A stretch of 9,351 nt of DNA. Source: Candidatus Methanolliviera sp. GoM_asphalt. GTDB taxonomy: Archaea > Halobacteriota > Methanoliparia > Methanoliparales > Methanoliparaceae. The DNA lies in NCBI GenBank assembly GCA_902158745.1, contig CABGHH010000052.1, positions 1-9,351 on the forward strand, in the 5' to 3' direction. Below, one piece after another: positions 1-6,803 of the stretch; position 1 is the stretch's first letter, and every line of letters begins with the position of its first letter. The notes beneath the pieces are model-generated. The model saw only the letters and a program-made list of their open reading frames with translations. It was not told where the DNA came from and made no database searches. The position numbers and the translations under genes are program-made.

Positions 1-100
1 CTTCTCATCTACATCTCTTAAGTTTTCTTTAATCTCACCTATCCTACTCTTCTTCTCTCTCAAATCGTTTGAATATCCTTCTAAAACGGCTATGTTTATC
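1..100 (-). repeat. Rad50 C-terminal coil arm, near-identical 100-base repeat, copy 2 (unit continues off the left edge)
   Basis: Second copy of the C-arm block, in the same reading frame as bases 418-517. Similarity drops sharply at base 101/518 and continues only at the protein level. The other side cannot be checked because the window ends there. Confidence 0.9.
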
Positions 101-2451
101 TGTCTTAACCTTTCATCTTTCGCCATCAACGACTCTCTTTCAGATCTGAGGTATTCCATTTTCTCATCCAAATAAGAGATAGATAGATCCACTTCTTTGG
201 CGAGAATATCCGCTTCTTTTATCATGCGATCTATCTCGCATTTAAGAGATCTTATCTTATCTTCATGCTCTTTTAATTCCTCTCTCAATTTAGAAGGATC
301 TTTAGATAACTGCAATGATTTTTCGGCATCTGTATATTTATTATATAGCTCTTCCACCCTTTTTCTCTCTTTCTCCTTCCTATCCTTCTCTTCTTCTATC
401 TTATTAAGCGAGAGTATCTTCTCATCTACATCTCTTAAGTTTTCTTTAATCTCATCTATCCTACTCTTCTTCTCTCTCAAATCGTTTGAATATCCTTCCA
501 AAACGGCTATGTTTATCCGCCTTACTTTTTCGCCCCTTTTTGCCAGTTCGTCCCGTTCCAATCGTATTCGCATCAATTCATCATCCATAGAAGAGATAAG
601 ATCATCATTTTTAGATATATGAGCAGAATATTTTTCCAACAGCTCTTTTTTGTGTTCCTCTGTAAGTTTTGCATTACAGACCGGACAACGATCTTTTGCT
701 CCCGACAGCTCATCTCTCGCTTTCTTGATCTCACTGTTCTGTCCGTTCAAATCGTATCTCTTTGAGATGATCTCTTTTATACTATCCTCTTTATCCTTCA
801 ATTCATCTTCCAAATCGGATGTAACAATCTCTAATCCACGGTCGATATCGAAGACCGATCGAGCATCTATATTCAAGATCTTTCCGTATTCTGCCAATTT
901 TTCAGAGATAGTTCTATTCAATCGCTCTATATCAGTAAAAACCCGTTTCTCATCTTTTCTGTATGCTTCTCCCAACTCCCTGCTTCCCTCAAATTCCTTT
1001 CTTTCTTTTAATAGTTCATCGATCCCATCACCTAACTTTATGAAGAGATCGTATCCTTCCTTATTTTCATGTTTAATCTCCTGATATCTTTCAATCCTTT
1101 TTATATCCTCTCTCACGTTCTCGATTTTTTCATTTAACCCGTCTCTAACCGTTATCTTATCTTTTAAAAAGCCGATCTTATCTATACGGTATTCTTTTCC
1201 CATCAAAGACTCTCTTAAATCGGATGTGGCAGTCTTTAATCTCTCGTCAATATCTTCCACTGATTCGGGCTCAAAATTCAATATTTTCCCGTATTCTACC
1301 ATCTTTTCTGATTTATACCGCTTAAGGAGTTCTATCTCATCAAAAATCTGTTTTGCTTCTTTCCCGTATGCTTCTCTCAGTTTTCTGCTTCCTTCAAACT
1401 CCTCTCTTTCTTTTAATAATTCATCGATCTTATCACCTAACTTTATGAAGAGATCGTATCCTTCCTTATTTTCATCTTTTATCTCCTGATATCCTTCAAT
1501 ACTTTTTATCTCTGCCCGAATATTCTCAATTTTTTCGTTTAACCCGTTTCTAACCGTTATTTTATCTTTGATCTCTTCTAATATCGGTATCTTCTTCGTC
1601 TCCGGCTCAATTTTTTCTATCTCCGCCTCTTTTCCCTCTATACTTCCAATGTTTTCTTCCAGTCTCTCTTTATTGTCATAAGCAACTTTCAATAATTTCT
1701 TTTCATGCTCTATCATCTGAGAAAGGCGATTAAATCCATCCTCTTTTTTATCGAAGAGTTCTTTCTCTCTCTCAACCATCTCAAGATCTCTTCTCGCATT
1801 CCCCATATTTGACGCGCATACATTCATATTATCTTCTATCTCGCCCTTCTCTGCTTCTTTCCTCCTCTTCTCATCCTTAGTCCGACCAAAATCTTCTAAC
1901 CTGCCCTCGATGCGGGACTTCCTCCTATCATATTCGTCGATCACAGATCGCATATTCTCCCACGCCTTCTGGAGATCATCGATCCCCAGTAATCTCGCGA
2001 TTATCTTCTTCCTCTCGTTAGGCTTTTTTGTGATTAAATCGGCTATCTCACCCTGTTTAATGTAAATCGCATTTGAGAAAAGATTTTTATCAAGATCTAT
2101 AACTTCTTCAATCTCTCTGGTGACCCCGTTATCTCCTGCCCGGATGAGGGAGCCTTCGCGATACAGCACGGCGTCTGGGCTGGATCTCCTACCCCTACCT
2201 CGAAAGACCTTATATCTCTTCCCGTTCGCGATAAATTCGACCTCTACGGACATCTCATCGGAATCGTTATTGATCAACCTCTCGATCTTCTTAGCCGAAT
2301 ATTCTTTGAAGAGTGCAAAACTGATCGCTTCTAAGATGCTCGATTTTCCCGCTCCGTTCTCTCCCAAGATCAGCGAAACTCCCGTATCGAGTTTGATATC
2401 GCTGTTTATGTGGGACTTAAAATTCTTCATACGGACGCGGTCGATGATCAC
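1..2451 (-). CDS. rad50: Rad50 ATPase, double-strand break repair (partial, C-terminus beyond left edge)
   Basis: SMC-like ATPase that partners Mre11 and tethers or processes DNA ends. I translated 817 codons without a stop. The GTG at 2451 is chosen because it gives the family's N-terminus (IIDRVRMKNFKSH); ATG 2430 would cut into it. The GTG overlaps the mre11 stop as GTGA. Visible parts are Walker A GENGAGKS (residues 30-37), the Q-loop glutamine Q133 in IYIKQGEI, a long charged coiled coil, and the zinc-hook motif CPVC at residues 589-592 (bases 676-687), followed by the returning coil. The signature motif, Walker B and the C-terminal lobe lie outside the window. In Pyrococcus furiosus Rad50 the hook is at about residue 444, so this N-terminal arm is about 145 residues longer. 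A tandem 135-codon duplication accounts for most of that, and a second duplication lies on the C-terminal arm. Confidence 0.96.
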   Translation of the reverse strand, partial: MIIDRVRMKNFKSHINSDIKLDTGVSLILGENGAGKSSILEAISFALFKEYSAKKIERLINNDSDEMSVEVEFIANGKRYKVFRGRGRRSSPDAVLYREGSLIRAGDNGVTREIEEVIDLDKNLFSNAIYIKQGEIADLITKKPNERKKIIARLLGIDDLQKAWENMRSVIDEYDRRKSRIEGRLEDFGRTKDEKRRKEAEKGEIEDNMNVCASNMGNARRDLEMVEREKELFDKKEDGFNRLSQMIEHEKKLLKVAYDNKERLEENIGSIEGKEAEIEKIEPETKKIPILEEIKDKITVRNGLNEKIENIRAEIKSIEGYQEIKDENKEGYDLFIKLGDKIDELLKEREEFEGSRKLREAYGKEAKQIFDEIELLKRYKSEKMVEYGKILNFEPESVEDIDERLKTATSDLRESLMGKEYRIDKIGFLKDKITVRDGLNEKIENVREDIKRIERYQEIKHENKEGYDLFIKLGDGIDELLKERKEFEGSRELGEAYRKDEKRVFTDIERLNRTISEKLAEYGKILNIDARSVFDIDRGLEIVTSDLEDELKDKEDSIKEIISKRYDLNGQNSEIKKARDELSGAKDRCPVCNAKLTEEHKKELLEKYSAHISKNDDLISSMDDELMRIRLERDELAKRGEKVRRINIAVLEGYSNDLREKKSRIDEIKENLRDVDEKILSLNKIEEEKDRKEKERKRVEELYNKYTDAEKSLQLSKDPSKLREELKEHEDKIRSLKCEIDRMIKEADILAKEVDLSISYLDEKMEYLRSERESLMAKDERLRQINIAVLEGYSNDLREKKSRIGEIKENLRDVDEK
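418..517 (-). repeat. Rad50 C-terminal coil arm, near-identical 100-base repeat, copy 1
   Basis: This block encodes INIAVLEGYSNDLREKKSR and the following coil just after the hook. It matches bases 1-100 at an offset of 417 bases (139 codons) with two mismatches in 100. One is synonymous (Leu TTG/TTA) and one changes Asp to Gly. Weaker protein similarity continues toward the hook for about 30 residues (DLISSMDDELMRIRLERDEL against DLSISYLDEKMEYLRSERESL), so the 100 bases are the well-preserved core of a larger unit. Confidence 0.9.
761..1165 (-). repeat. Rad50 N-terminal coil arm, tandem unit copy 2 (135 codons)
   Basis: Hook-proximal copy of the same unit, about residues 430-564, ending about 25 residues before the zinc hook. 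It carries KDKITVRDGLNEKIEN, NKEGYDLFIKLGD, EFEGSR and EYGKILN in the same order and spacing as copy 1. The second half of the unit is more diverged, with similarity through SDLEDELKDKED against SDLRESLMGKEY. Confidence 0.85.
1166..1570 (-). repeat. Rad50 N-terminal coil arm, tandem unit copy 1 (135 codons)
   Basis: Head-proximal copy of an in-frame tandem duplication, about residues 295-429 of Rad50. It starts at KDKITVRNGLNEKIEN and includes NKEGYDLFIKLGD, EFEGSR and EYGKILN. The offset to the next copy is exactly 405 bases. In the best-conserved 135 bases (1436-1570 against 1031-1165) I count about 118 matches by eye, including a 40-base perfect run. The boundaries are approximate. Confidence 0.85.
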
Positions 2452-3581
2452 TTGAATCCCTCGTAAAATTTTTCCGTGAGTTCTTCTGCATCTTCGATCT
2501 TATTGGACGATAAAAGATCAAATAGAGAGAGAGCGAAGGTTGAATACTCTTTCTTTTCTTCTCCATAATACATCTTAATCATATCTTTGATGCTAAGAGA
2601 ACCTTCACTGCTCTTGTAATATTCTCCCCCTTCAATATCGTCTTCAAGATCGTAATTCACCCTGATGTGCAGAGAAATATTTGAGAGGGAATCTATCAAC
2701 TTCTTATGCACGAAGGATCTCTCAAAATCTCCCTTGACCGTGAGGTATAGCATAGGCAGCCTCTCCATCTCTTCGATAGATCTTTTTAGTTTCTCAATCT
2801 TCTCTTCGAACTCCGAAAATTCGATATTTCTTTCTATCACATCCCTCGACATCTCTAAATTTACTCCCTGCACATCAGGGAGATCTCCATCTAAATCGAC
2901 CAAATAGAACCCTTTTCCCTTCTTTCTGTAATTTTTTAATTCATCTATCCTCCAGATCTCCGTGCTTCCGGGATATGCCAATCTGCCGCGCCCAAAATCG
3001 TCTATTATTCGATTATGAATGTGGCCAAGAGCATAATAATCGAAGCATCTCGGCAGGTCACCGATCTTCAATTCAAATTCATAAGGGAGATACTTATCTA
3101 TCGCCTGGTGCAAGACGAGAATACTCTTATCGTAATCTTTGGATCTCTCTCCGAGAAATTTTATTCTTTCCTTGAGAGATTTGGAATAATATTTTGAGAT
3201 ATATGGAGACCCTCCTATAAAAACTCCGTCATGTACATAAAATGGATTTTTTTGACCTATAAGTTTTAAACCGAACATCTCATACAATATCTGGGGTGGA
3301 TATGTATTCTTTCTCATTATGGTGTCGTGATTCCCCGGAATGGCATAAATTGGAATATTTTCATCTTTCAATCTCGAAAAAGATCTTTGAACGAGCAGGA
3401 GTGCCCTCGTGGGAGGTCTCGATGCCTCGAAGAGATCTCCAGAATGAATAACAAAGTCAGGTCTCTCCTCGATGATCTCTTCCACTGCACGATCAAAGAC
3501 ATCATAGAAGTCATTCTCTCGCTCGAAGAGTCCGAATTGCCTGAACCCCAGATGATTATCAGATATGTGGACAAATCTCAT
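2448..3581 (-). CDS. mre11: Mre11 double-strand break repair nuclease
   Basis: Mn-dependent 3'-5' exonuclease and endonuclease of the Mre11-Rad50 complex. It is a 377-residue protein with the calcineurin-like phosphoesterase fold at its N-terminus. All phosphodiesterase motifs are visible: D8 and H10 (SDNHLG), D49 (GDLF), N84-H85 (GNHD), H158 (VLHQ), and H187/H189 (GHIHNR). The first five positions are numbered exactly as in Pyrococcus furiosus Mre11. The capping domain follows, and a charged C-terminal part from about residue 330 would contain the Rad50-binding helices. ATG 3581 has a GGAG ribosome site at 3589-3592, inside the end of herA. The gene starts one base after the herA stop and its own stop overlaps the rad50 GTG, so translation is probably coupled. 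Confidence 0.97.
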   Translation of the reverse strand: MRFVHISDNHLGFRQFGLFERENDFYDVFDRAVEEIIEERPDFVIHSGDLFEASRPPTRALLLVQRSFSRLKDENIPIYAIPGNHDTIMRKNTYPPQILYEMFGLKLIGQKNPFYVHDGVFIGGSPYISKYYSKSLKERIKFLGERSKDYDKSILVLHQAIDKYLPYEFELKIGDLPRCFDYYALGHIHNRIIDDFGRGRLAYPGSTEIWRIDELKNYRKKGKGFYLVDLDGDLPDVQGVNLEMSRDVIERNIEFSEFEEKIEKLKRSIEEMERLPMLYLTVKGDFERSFVHKKLIDSLSNISLHIRVNYDLEDDIEGGEYYKSSEGSLSIKDMIKMYYGEEKKEYSTFALSLFDLLSSNKIEDAEELTEKFYEGFK

Positions 3582-3582
3582 T

Positions 3583-5082
3583 TTAATACTCCATAAATTC
3601 GCTTATCTCTTTTTCCTGCTCTTTTAACTCCCTTTCATCTTCTTCCTTTAATCTTCTCCATTTCTCAACGATGTTAATGTCTCCACCCAATAATTTTCCC
3701 TTAAATTCGTCGATCTTCACAAGTGCGGGAACCCTCGTCATGGGCCCAAGAACGATTGCCTCTCCTATATTCAACGAGGGGAGCTGTTTCAATAGATCCT
3801 CGCTCAGACTCTCGCTTGCCTCCTGAACGTGCCTCTGATCCGTAGGTTCGATCAATCTTAAGATGATCATATTATTCGCCTGGGATAGCGATTCAGGATC
3901 GAGCGATTTTGGTCTCTGACTGACCATACACAATCCGATGCCAAATTTTCTCCCTTCTCTCGCGATCCTGCCTATCCAGTATTTTGAGAGTGTTGATCTG
4001 CTCTTCGGGGCGAGTATATGCGCTTCTTCGAGGACGACAAAGACGGGAAAACTGAGATCTCCCCTCTTTATCTTCTTCAAAAGATTACTTAATGTATGGC
4101 TCACGATCACATCCGCGGCATCCTCATCGACAGAGCCGAGATCGATCACATTTGCAGCACTCAACTTTATCTCTTCCACGAGATCCGGCGCATTTAGAGA
4201 CAAAATATTTCTATATCTTTCGATTAAGTCATCTAACTTGTTTTTAACCGCTACTATTGGCTTTTTATCGCCCTTGTAATCCTCCATCTCCAAAAATTCG
4301 TCGAGCTTCTCTTGAATAGAATTGAAGAACTCTTTATTTGAGATACTGCCTCCCCTCACAGAATTTCTTACATCTCCGTATGCCATTCTGAAGTATCTCT
4401 CTTGAACGTAAGCGTCTCCGGGAATATTGGCCAATTTAGCGAATTCTGGTAGGGATAAATAGAGCGGATTGATGTGGGGTTCTATGACGTTCGTCCCCCC
4501 ATCAAATTCCGCATCGACGTACTCTGAATGCATATCAAAGATCAAGACGCTTCCTTTAAACTTTAAGATGCCATCCGTAATGACGGCGACCGTATTAGAT
4601 TTTCCAGCCCCCGTCATGGCGAGTATGGCGAGGTGCCGTGTTACCATCTTATTGACGTCTAACTCAACGGCGACCCCCTCTTGCGTTATCAGATCTCCTA
4701 TCTTCAACTCGTCTTTGCCGCCGCTAAATACCTTCTTCAAGGTATCTTCATCTGCGATCCTGATCTCGATTCCCGGACTCGGAGGAACCCTCGGAATCCT
4801 CAACGTCTCCACGTCCCCAAGAATTTTAATGCTCCCCCGCGTGTAATGATCCTCTCCCTCGATCTCTCTGATCTTCTCGACGGTCTCAGGATTATATATC
4901 TTCTCAGTTATGGATGTACTGCACCCACTCAACGTTTCTATCATACCAAGTACCTTCGTACCACCGTAATCCAGCACCACGTACTCCCCGACCTTCGGCG
5001 TCTTCTTGGATATGAATGTCAGAGCAAGCGGAGACGTCTCACCGATGCACCGCCCTATGATCCTCTCTTCATTATCCCTCAT
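3583..5082 (-). CDS. herA: HerA DNA translocase/helicase (FtsK-HerA superfamily)
   Basis: Hexameric ATPase that drives DNA through the NurA nuclease during 5'-end resection. It has 499 residues, the usual family size. The N-terminal HAS-barrel domain covers roughly residues 1-110. Walker A MTGAGKS is at 156-162, a motif-1a-like FDMHSEY follows at 182-188, and Walker B FVVLEEAH is at 348-355 with the catalytic glutamate. SQR at 388-390 fits the sensor position. The arginine-rich GRIAREGRKFGIG (371-383) is characteristic of HerA and probably holds trans-acting arginines. The C-terminal tail from about 474 is a charged helix. ATG 5082 has GGAG at 5088-5091 and overlaps the nurA stop as ATGA. Confidence 0.97.
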   Translation of the reverse strand: MRDNEERIIGRCIGETSPLALTFISKKTPKVGEYVVLDYGGTKVLGMIETLSGCSTSITEKIYNPETVEKIREIEGEDHYTRGSIKILGDVETLRIPRVPPSPGIEIRIADEDTLKKVFSGGKDELKIGDLITQEGVAVELDVNKMVTRHLAILAMTGAGKSNTVAVITDGILKFKGSVLIFDMHSEYVDAEFDGGTNVIEPHINPLYLSLPEFAKLANIPGDAYVQERYFRMAYGDVRNSVRGGSISNKEFFNSIQEKLDEFLEMEDYKGDKKPIVAVKNKLDDLIERYRNILSLNAPDLVEEIKLSAANVIDLGSVDEDAADVIVSHTLSNLLKKIKRGDLSFPVFVVLEEAHILAPKSRSTLSKYWIGRIAREGRKFGIGLCMVSQRPKSLDPESLSQANNMIILRLIEPTDQRHVQEASESLSEDLLKQLPSLNIGEAIVLGPMTRVPALVKIDEFKGKLLGGDINIVEKWRRLKEEDERELKEQEKEISEFMEY

Positions 5083-6122
5083 AACATCTCCCTTCCCGTT
5101 CTCTCAAAGAGACCGAGAATCTTTGATATCCTCTCCATATCTCCATCTCGAATAATGACATCGTTATGTGCTCTCTTCAAGAGATAAGGATAACCGTCCG
5201 TGCTGATCTTCTTCACTTTTTCCAAAATTTCTGTAACCTCACTATCAGATAACCTGTAAGGCAGTTCAAATTTTAAGATATTTTTAAGGTCTTCCAGCCT
5301 GACATAAAAGATCGTAAAGGTCATTCCCTTAAATAATCTATCCAACTCAGAGGTCGGAAACTTCCATTTAACGATATCTGAAACTTCCAGATACTTAGGT
5401 TTAGAATAGCCCTCTTTATTACTGAACTCTTCAAATATTGCCATATCCGGAATATTTGAGCGGAAATATCTGTTACTTGTTGATGTCTTCGATATTGCCA
5501 CGATCTTCCTCTTTTTCTCTATAAGACGGTATATCACAAGAAGCTTTTCTAAGTATTCTAAATAGATCATCGGTTCGATATCTTCTTTGAGATCTCTTCT
5601 GAGAGTGGATAGATCGGAAGATGATTCTTCAATTTTTTCTTTCAGCGCTGGCAGATACGCCTTTATCATCTCATCTTTCGTTCTTTTCGTAAACCCCCTT
5701 ATAAAATGAGGTGGCCTGATAATATTTCCTAAAATAGACCCGTCAAATAACATTATATCTATATCATATTCCTCTAAAGCCTTCAAATTGGTCTTCATCT
5801 CGAGGATACCCATATAATTTTCCAGTCTTTCTCTGTTGTATCCATAGGGGGGAAGTATATCGACCTCACAACTTTGAACACTCTTCAGCTCATCGTTGTC
5901 ATAGATCAAACATTCTGCATCGATTGCATAGAGCATAAAACGCCTGAACTCTATTTTATTGAAGCTCCCATCTCCCCCACAGATCGTGAACTTAGAGTCA
6001 TCCTCGTTTATCTGCCACTCCTTCCAAAAATTGGCTGGTTTTGACTTTATCTCAGAATCCCTGAATTTTTTGTTGATCGTTTCCTTCTTATAAAGCGTCC
6101 TTTCATAGAGAGAATCGAGCAT
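5079..6122 (-). CDS. nurA: NurA 5'-3' nuclease
   Basis: RNase H-like nuclease that forms a toroidal dimer on HerA and degrades the 5' strand at DNA ends. It is a 347-residue protein. The motifs are D51 in GGDGSF (motif I, the position of the catalytic Asp in Pyrococcus NurA), D127 in MLFDGSIL, K212 in ISKTS, and a C-terminal RAHNDVII (H319, D321) that fits the last NurA motif. A helical insertion spans about residues 145-205, as in the family. ATG 6122 has a good ribosome site AGGTG at 6128-6132. It is the first gene of the operon here; in many archaea nurA lies at the other end, after rad50. Confidence 0.93.
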   Translation of the reverse strand: MLDSLYERTLYKKETINKKFRDSEIKSKPANFWKEWQINEDDSKFTICGGDGSFNKIEFRRFMLYAIDAECLIYDNDELKSVQSCEVDILPPYGYNRERLENYMGILEMKTNLKALEEYDIDIMLFDGSILGNIIRPPHFIRGFTKRTKDEMIKAYLPALKEKIEESSSDLSTLRRDLKEDIEPMIYLEYLEKLLVIYRLIEKKRKIVAISKTSTSNRYFRSNIPDMAIFEEFSNKEGYSKPKYLEVSDIVKWKFPTSELDRLFKGMTFTIFYVRLEDLKNILKFELPYRLSDSEVTEILEKVKKISTDGYPYLLKRAHNDVIIRDGDMERISKILGLFERTGREML

Positions 6123-6127
6123 CTTAA

Positions 6128-6132
6128 CACCT
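6128..6132 (-). promoter_or_regulatory. Ribosome binding site of nurA
   Basis: AGGTG on the minus strand, five bases before ATG 6122. It supports that start and a short leadered mRNA for the operon. Confidence 0.7.
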
Positions 6133-6159
6133 AATTTTATTTTATCTCATGATGAAAAC

Positions 6160-6167
6160 ATTTAAAT
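6160..6167. promoter_or_regulatory. Palindromic TATA-like box between nurA and the RNase P RNA gene
   Basis: The 8-base palindrome ATTTAAAT lies about 25 bases before the inferred 5' end of RNase P RNA (near 6188). In the other direction it would place nurA transcription near 6139, leaving a leader of about 17 bases that contains the AGGTG site. On each strand it is preceded by purine-rich sequence that could be a BRE (GATGAAAAC on plus, AAGAACAAG on minus). No second clear TATA box is seen in the 65-base gap at a workable distance. Use in both directions is inference. Confidence 0.6.
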
Positions 6168-6187
6168 CTTGTTCTTGTATAGATATG

Positions 6188-6456
6188 ATGAGAGGAGAAG
6201 GGCGGCTGCCGGTGCCTTATGGGTGCTGAGGAAAGTCCCCCCACCACAAATAAGCGAGTAGGATTATCTACCTCCCGAGAGGGTGGGCTCTGGCACAGAA
6301 ACGACACGTCTGCACGAAAGATGACGATGATGTGGTTAAAAGCCATTGAGGATTCGGGCAGGATCGTTGAAACGGCGAAACCTCGCAGGTGCAAGTCTTT
6401 TAGACGCTTAGATGAATGCCGCCAAAACAGAAGGGGGCTTACTCTCTCCTCTCACT
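6188..6456 (+). ncRNA. rnpB: RNase P RNA (archaeal)
   Basis: Catalytic RNA of RNase P, which removes tRNA 5' leaders. The conserved region GAGGAAAGTCCCCCCAC (6228-6244) and its partner ACAGAAGGGGGCTTAC (6427-6442) are both present. They form helix P4: AAG at 6233-6235 and CCCCC at 6237-6241 pair with 6433-6440, leaving the universally conserved bulged U at 6236. The ends close as P1, ten perfect pairs between 6189-6198 and 6445-6454. Between them lie CAGAAACGACACG (near 6295) and GAAACGGCGAAACC (near 6369), typical of the core. At about 268 nt it is compact for an archaeal RNase P RNA. A short T-rich stretch after 6455 may end transcription. Ends are inferred from P1. Open frames across it are chance. 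Confidence 0.95.
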
Positions 6457-6463
6457 CTTTCCT

Positions 6464-6739
6464 TCACCTGATCTCTACCTTGAGTTTCTCACTATTTCCT
6501 TCTAAGATCACAGTCGGCTCTTTACCTTTTATTAGAAGCTCTTCAGTCTCACTTCGAATCTTTTCCATGTTGTATTCCTCCAAAAAAGTCCTTAGCATCT
6601 CTATCTTCTCTTCCACCTCTGGTTCGTCATCCAAAGAGATCATATATTCGTCCGCGAGTTTCCAATAATATCTTTCGGCCATACATCCGACGCAACAGGT
6701 TAAATCCGGCTTAAACTCTATTTTAATCGGATCTTTCAT
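6464..6739 (-). CDS. Small protein of unknown function with N-terminal CCxxC motif (91 aa)
   Basis: I do not recognise this family. The protein has 91 residues, is acidic in the middle and shows no signal peptide or membrane segment. Near the N-terminus is C15-C16-V-G-C19, which could bind a metal or a cluster, followed by an aromatic patch ERYYWKL. The middle is helical (residues about 38-67), and the end looks like two beta strands (EPTVILEGN and EKLKVEIR). ATG 6739 has GAGGT at 6743-6747, close to the start, and a possible TATA-like TTTATCTT lies at 6771-6778. The gene follows the MinD-family gene by 64 bases on the same strand and ends 7 bases from the RNase P RNA 3' end. Codon use and clear signals support a real gene. 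Confidence 0.75.
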   Translation of the reverse strand: MKDPIKIEFKPDLTCCVGCMAERYYWKLADEYMISLDDEPEVEEKIEMLRTFLEEYNMEKIRSETEELLIKGKEPTVILEGNSEKLKVEIR

Positions 6740-6770
6740 CTTACCTCTTTGTGCGTGGTAAAATTTGGAT

Positions 6771-6778
6771 AAGATAAA
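6771..6778 (-). promoter_or_regulatory. Possible TATA box for the 91-residue protein gene
   Basis: TTTATCTT on the minus strand, about 35 bases before ATG 6739. It would give a very short leader that still contains the GAGGT site at 6743-6747. The match is weak, and the gene could equally be co-transcribed with the MinD-family gene. Confidence 0.35.
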
Positions 6779-6803
6779 CCTTTTGCAGAAGCATACAGAA
6801 AGA

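Noticed and set aside
1..517. The 100-base repeats as a possible CRISPR or mobile-element repeat
   Set aside because: The copies are direct, in frame, 417 bases apart and lie within Rad50 coding sequence that continues between them. There are no spacers or terminal inverted repeats.
197..1489. Several Ser/Phe/Leu-rich plus-strand open frames opposite rad50
   Set aside because: They are antisense reflections of the Lys/Glu-rich Rad50 coiled coil and repeat with it. They show no start signals or family resemblance.
2120..5187. Plus-strand and out-of-frame open frames over mre11, herA and nurA
   Set aside because: They fully overlap genes with intact catalytic motifs, and have no ribosome sites or recognisable domains.
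1..6122. Very frequent GATC-containing palindromes (AGATCT, GAGATC) as possible protein-binding sites
   Set aside because: They occur inside genes and follow from preferred codons such as GAG-ATC and AGA-TCT; no spacing pattern is apparent.
6137..6668. Open frames on both strands across the RNase P RNA gene
   Set aside because: The region folds as RNase P RNA, with P1, P4 and both conserved regions, so protein coding there is not supported.
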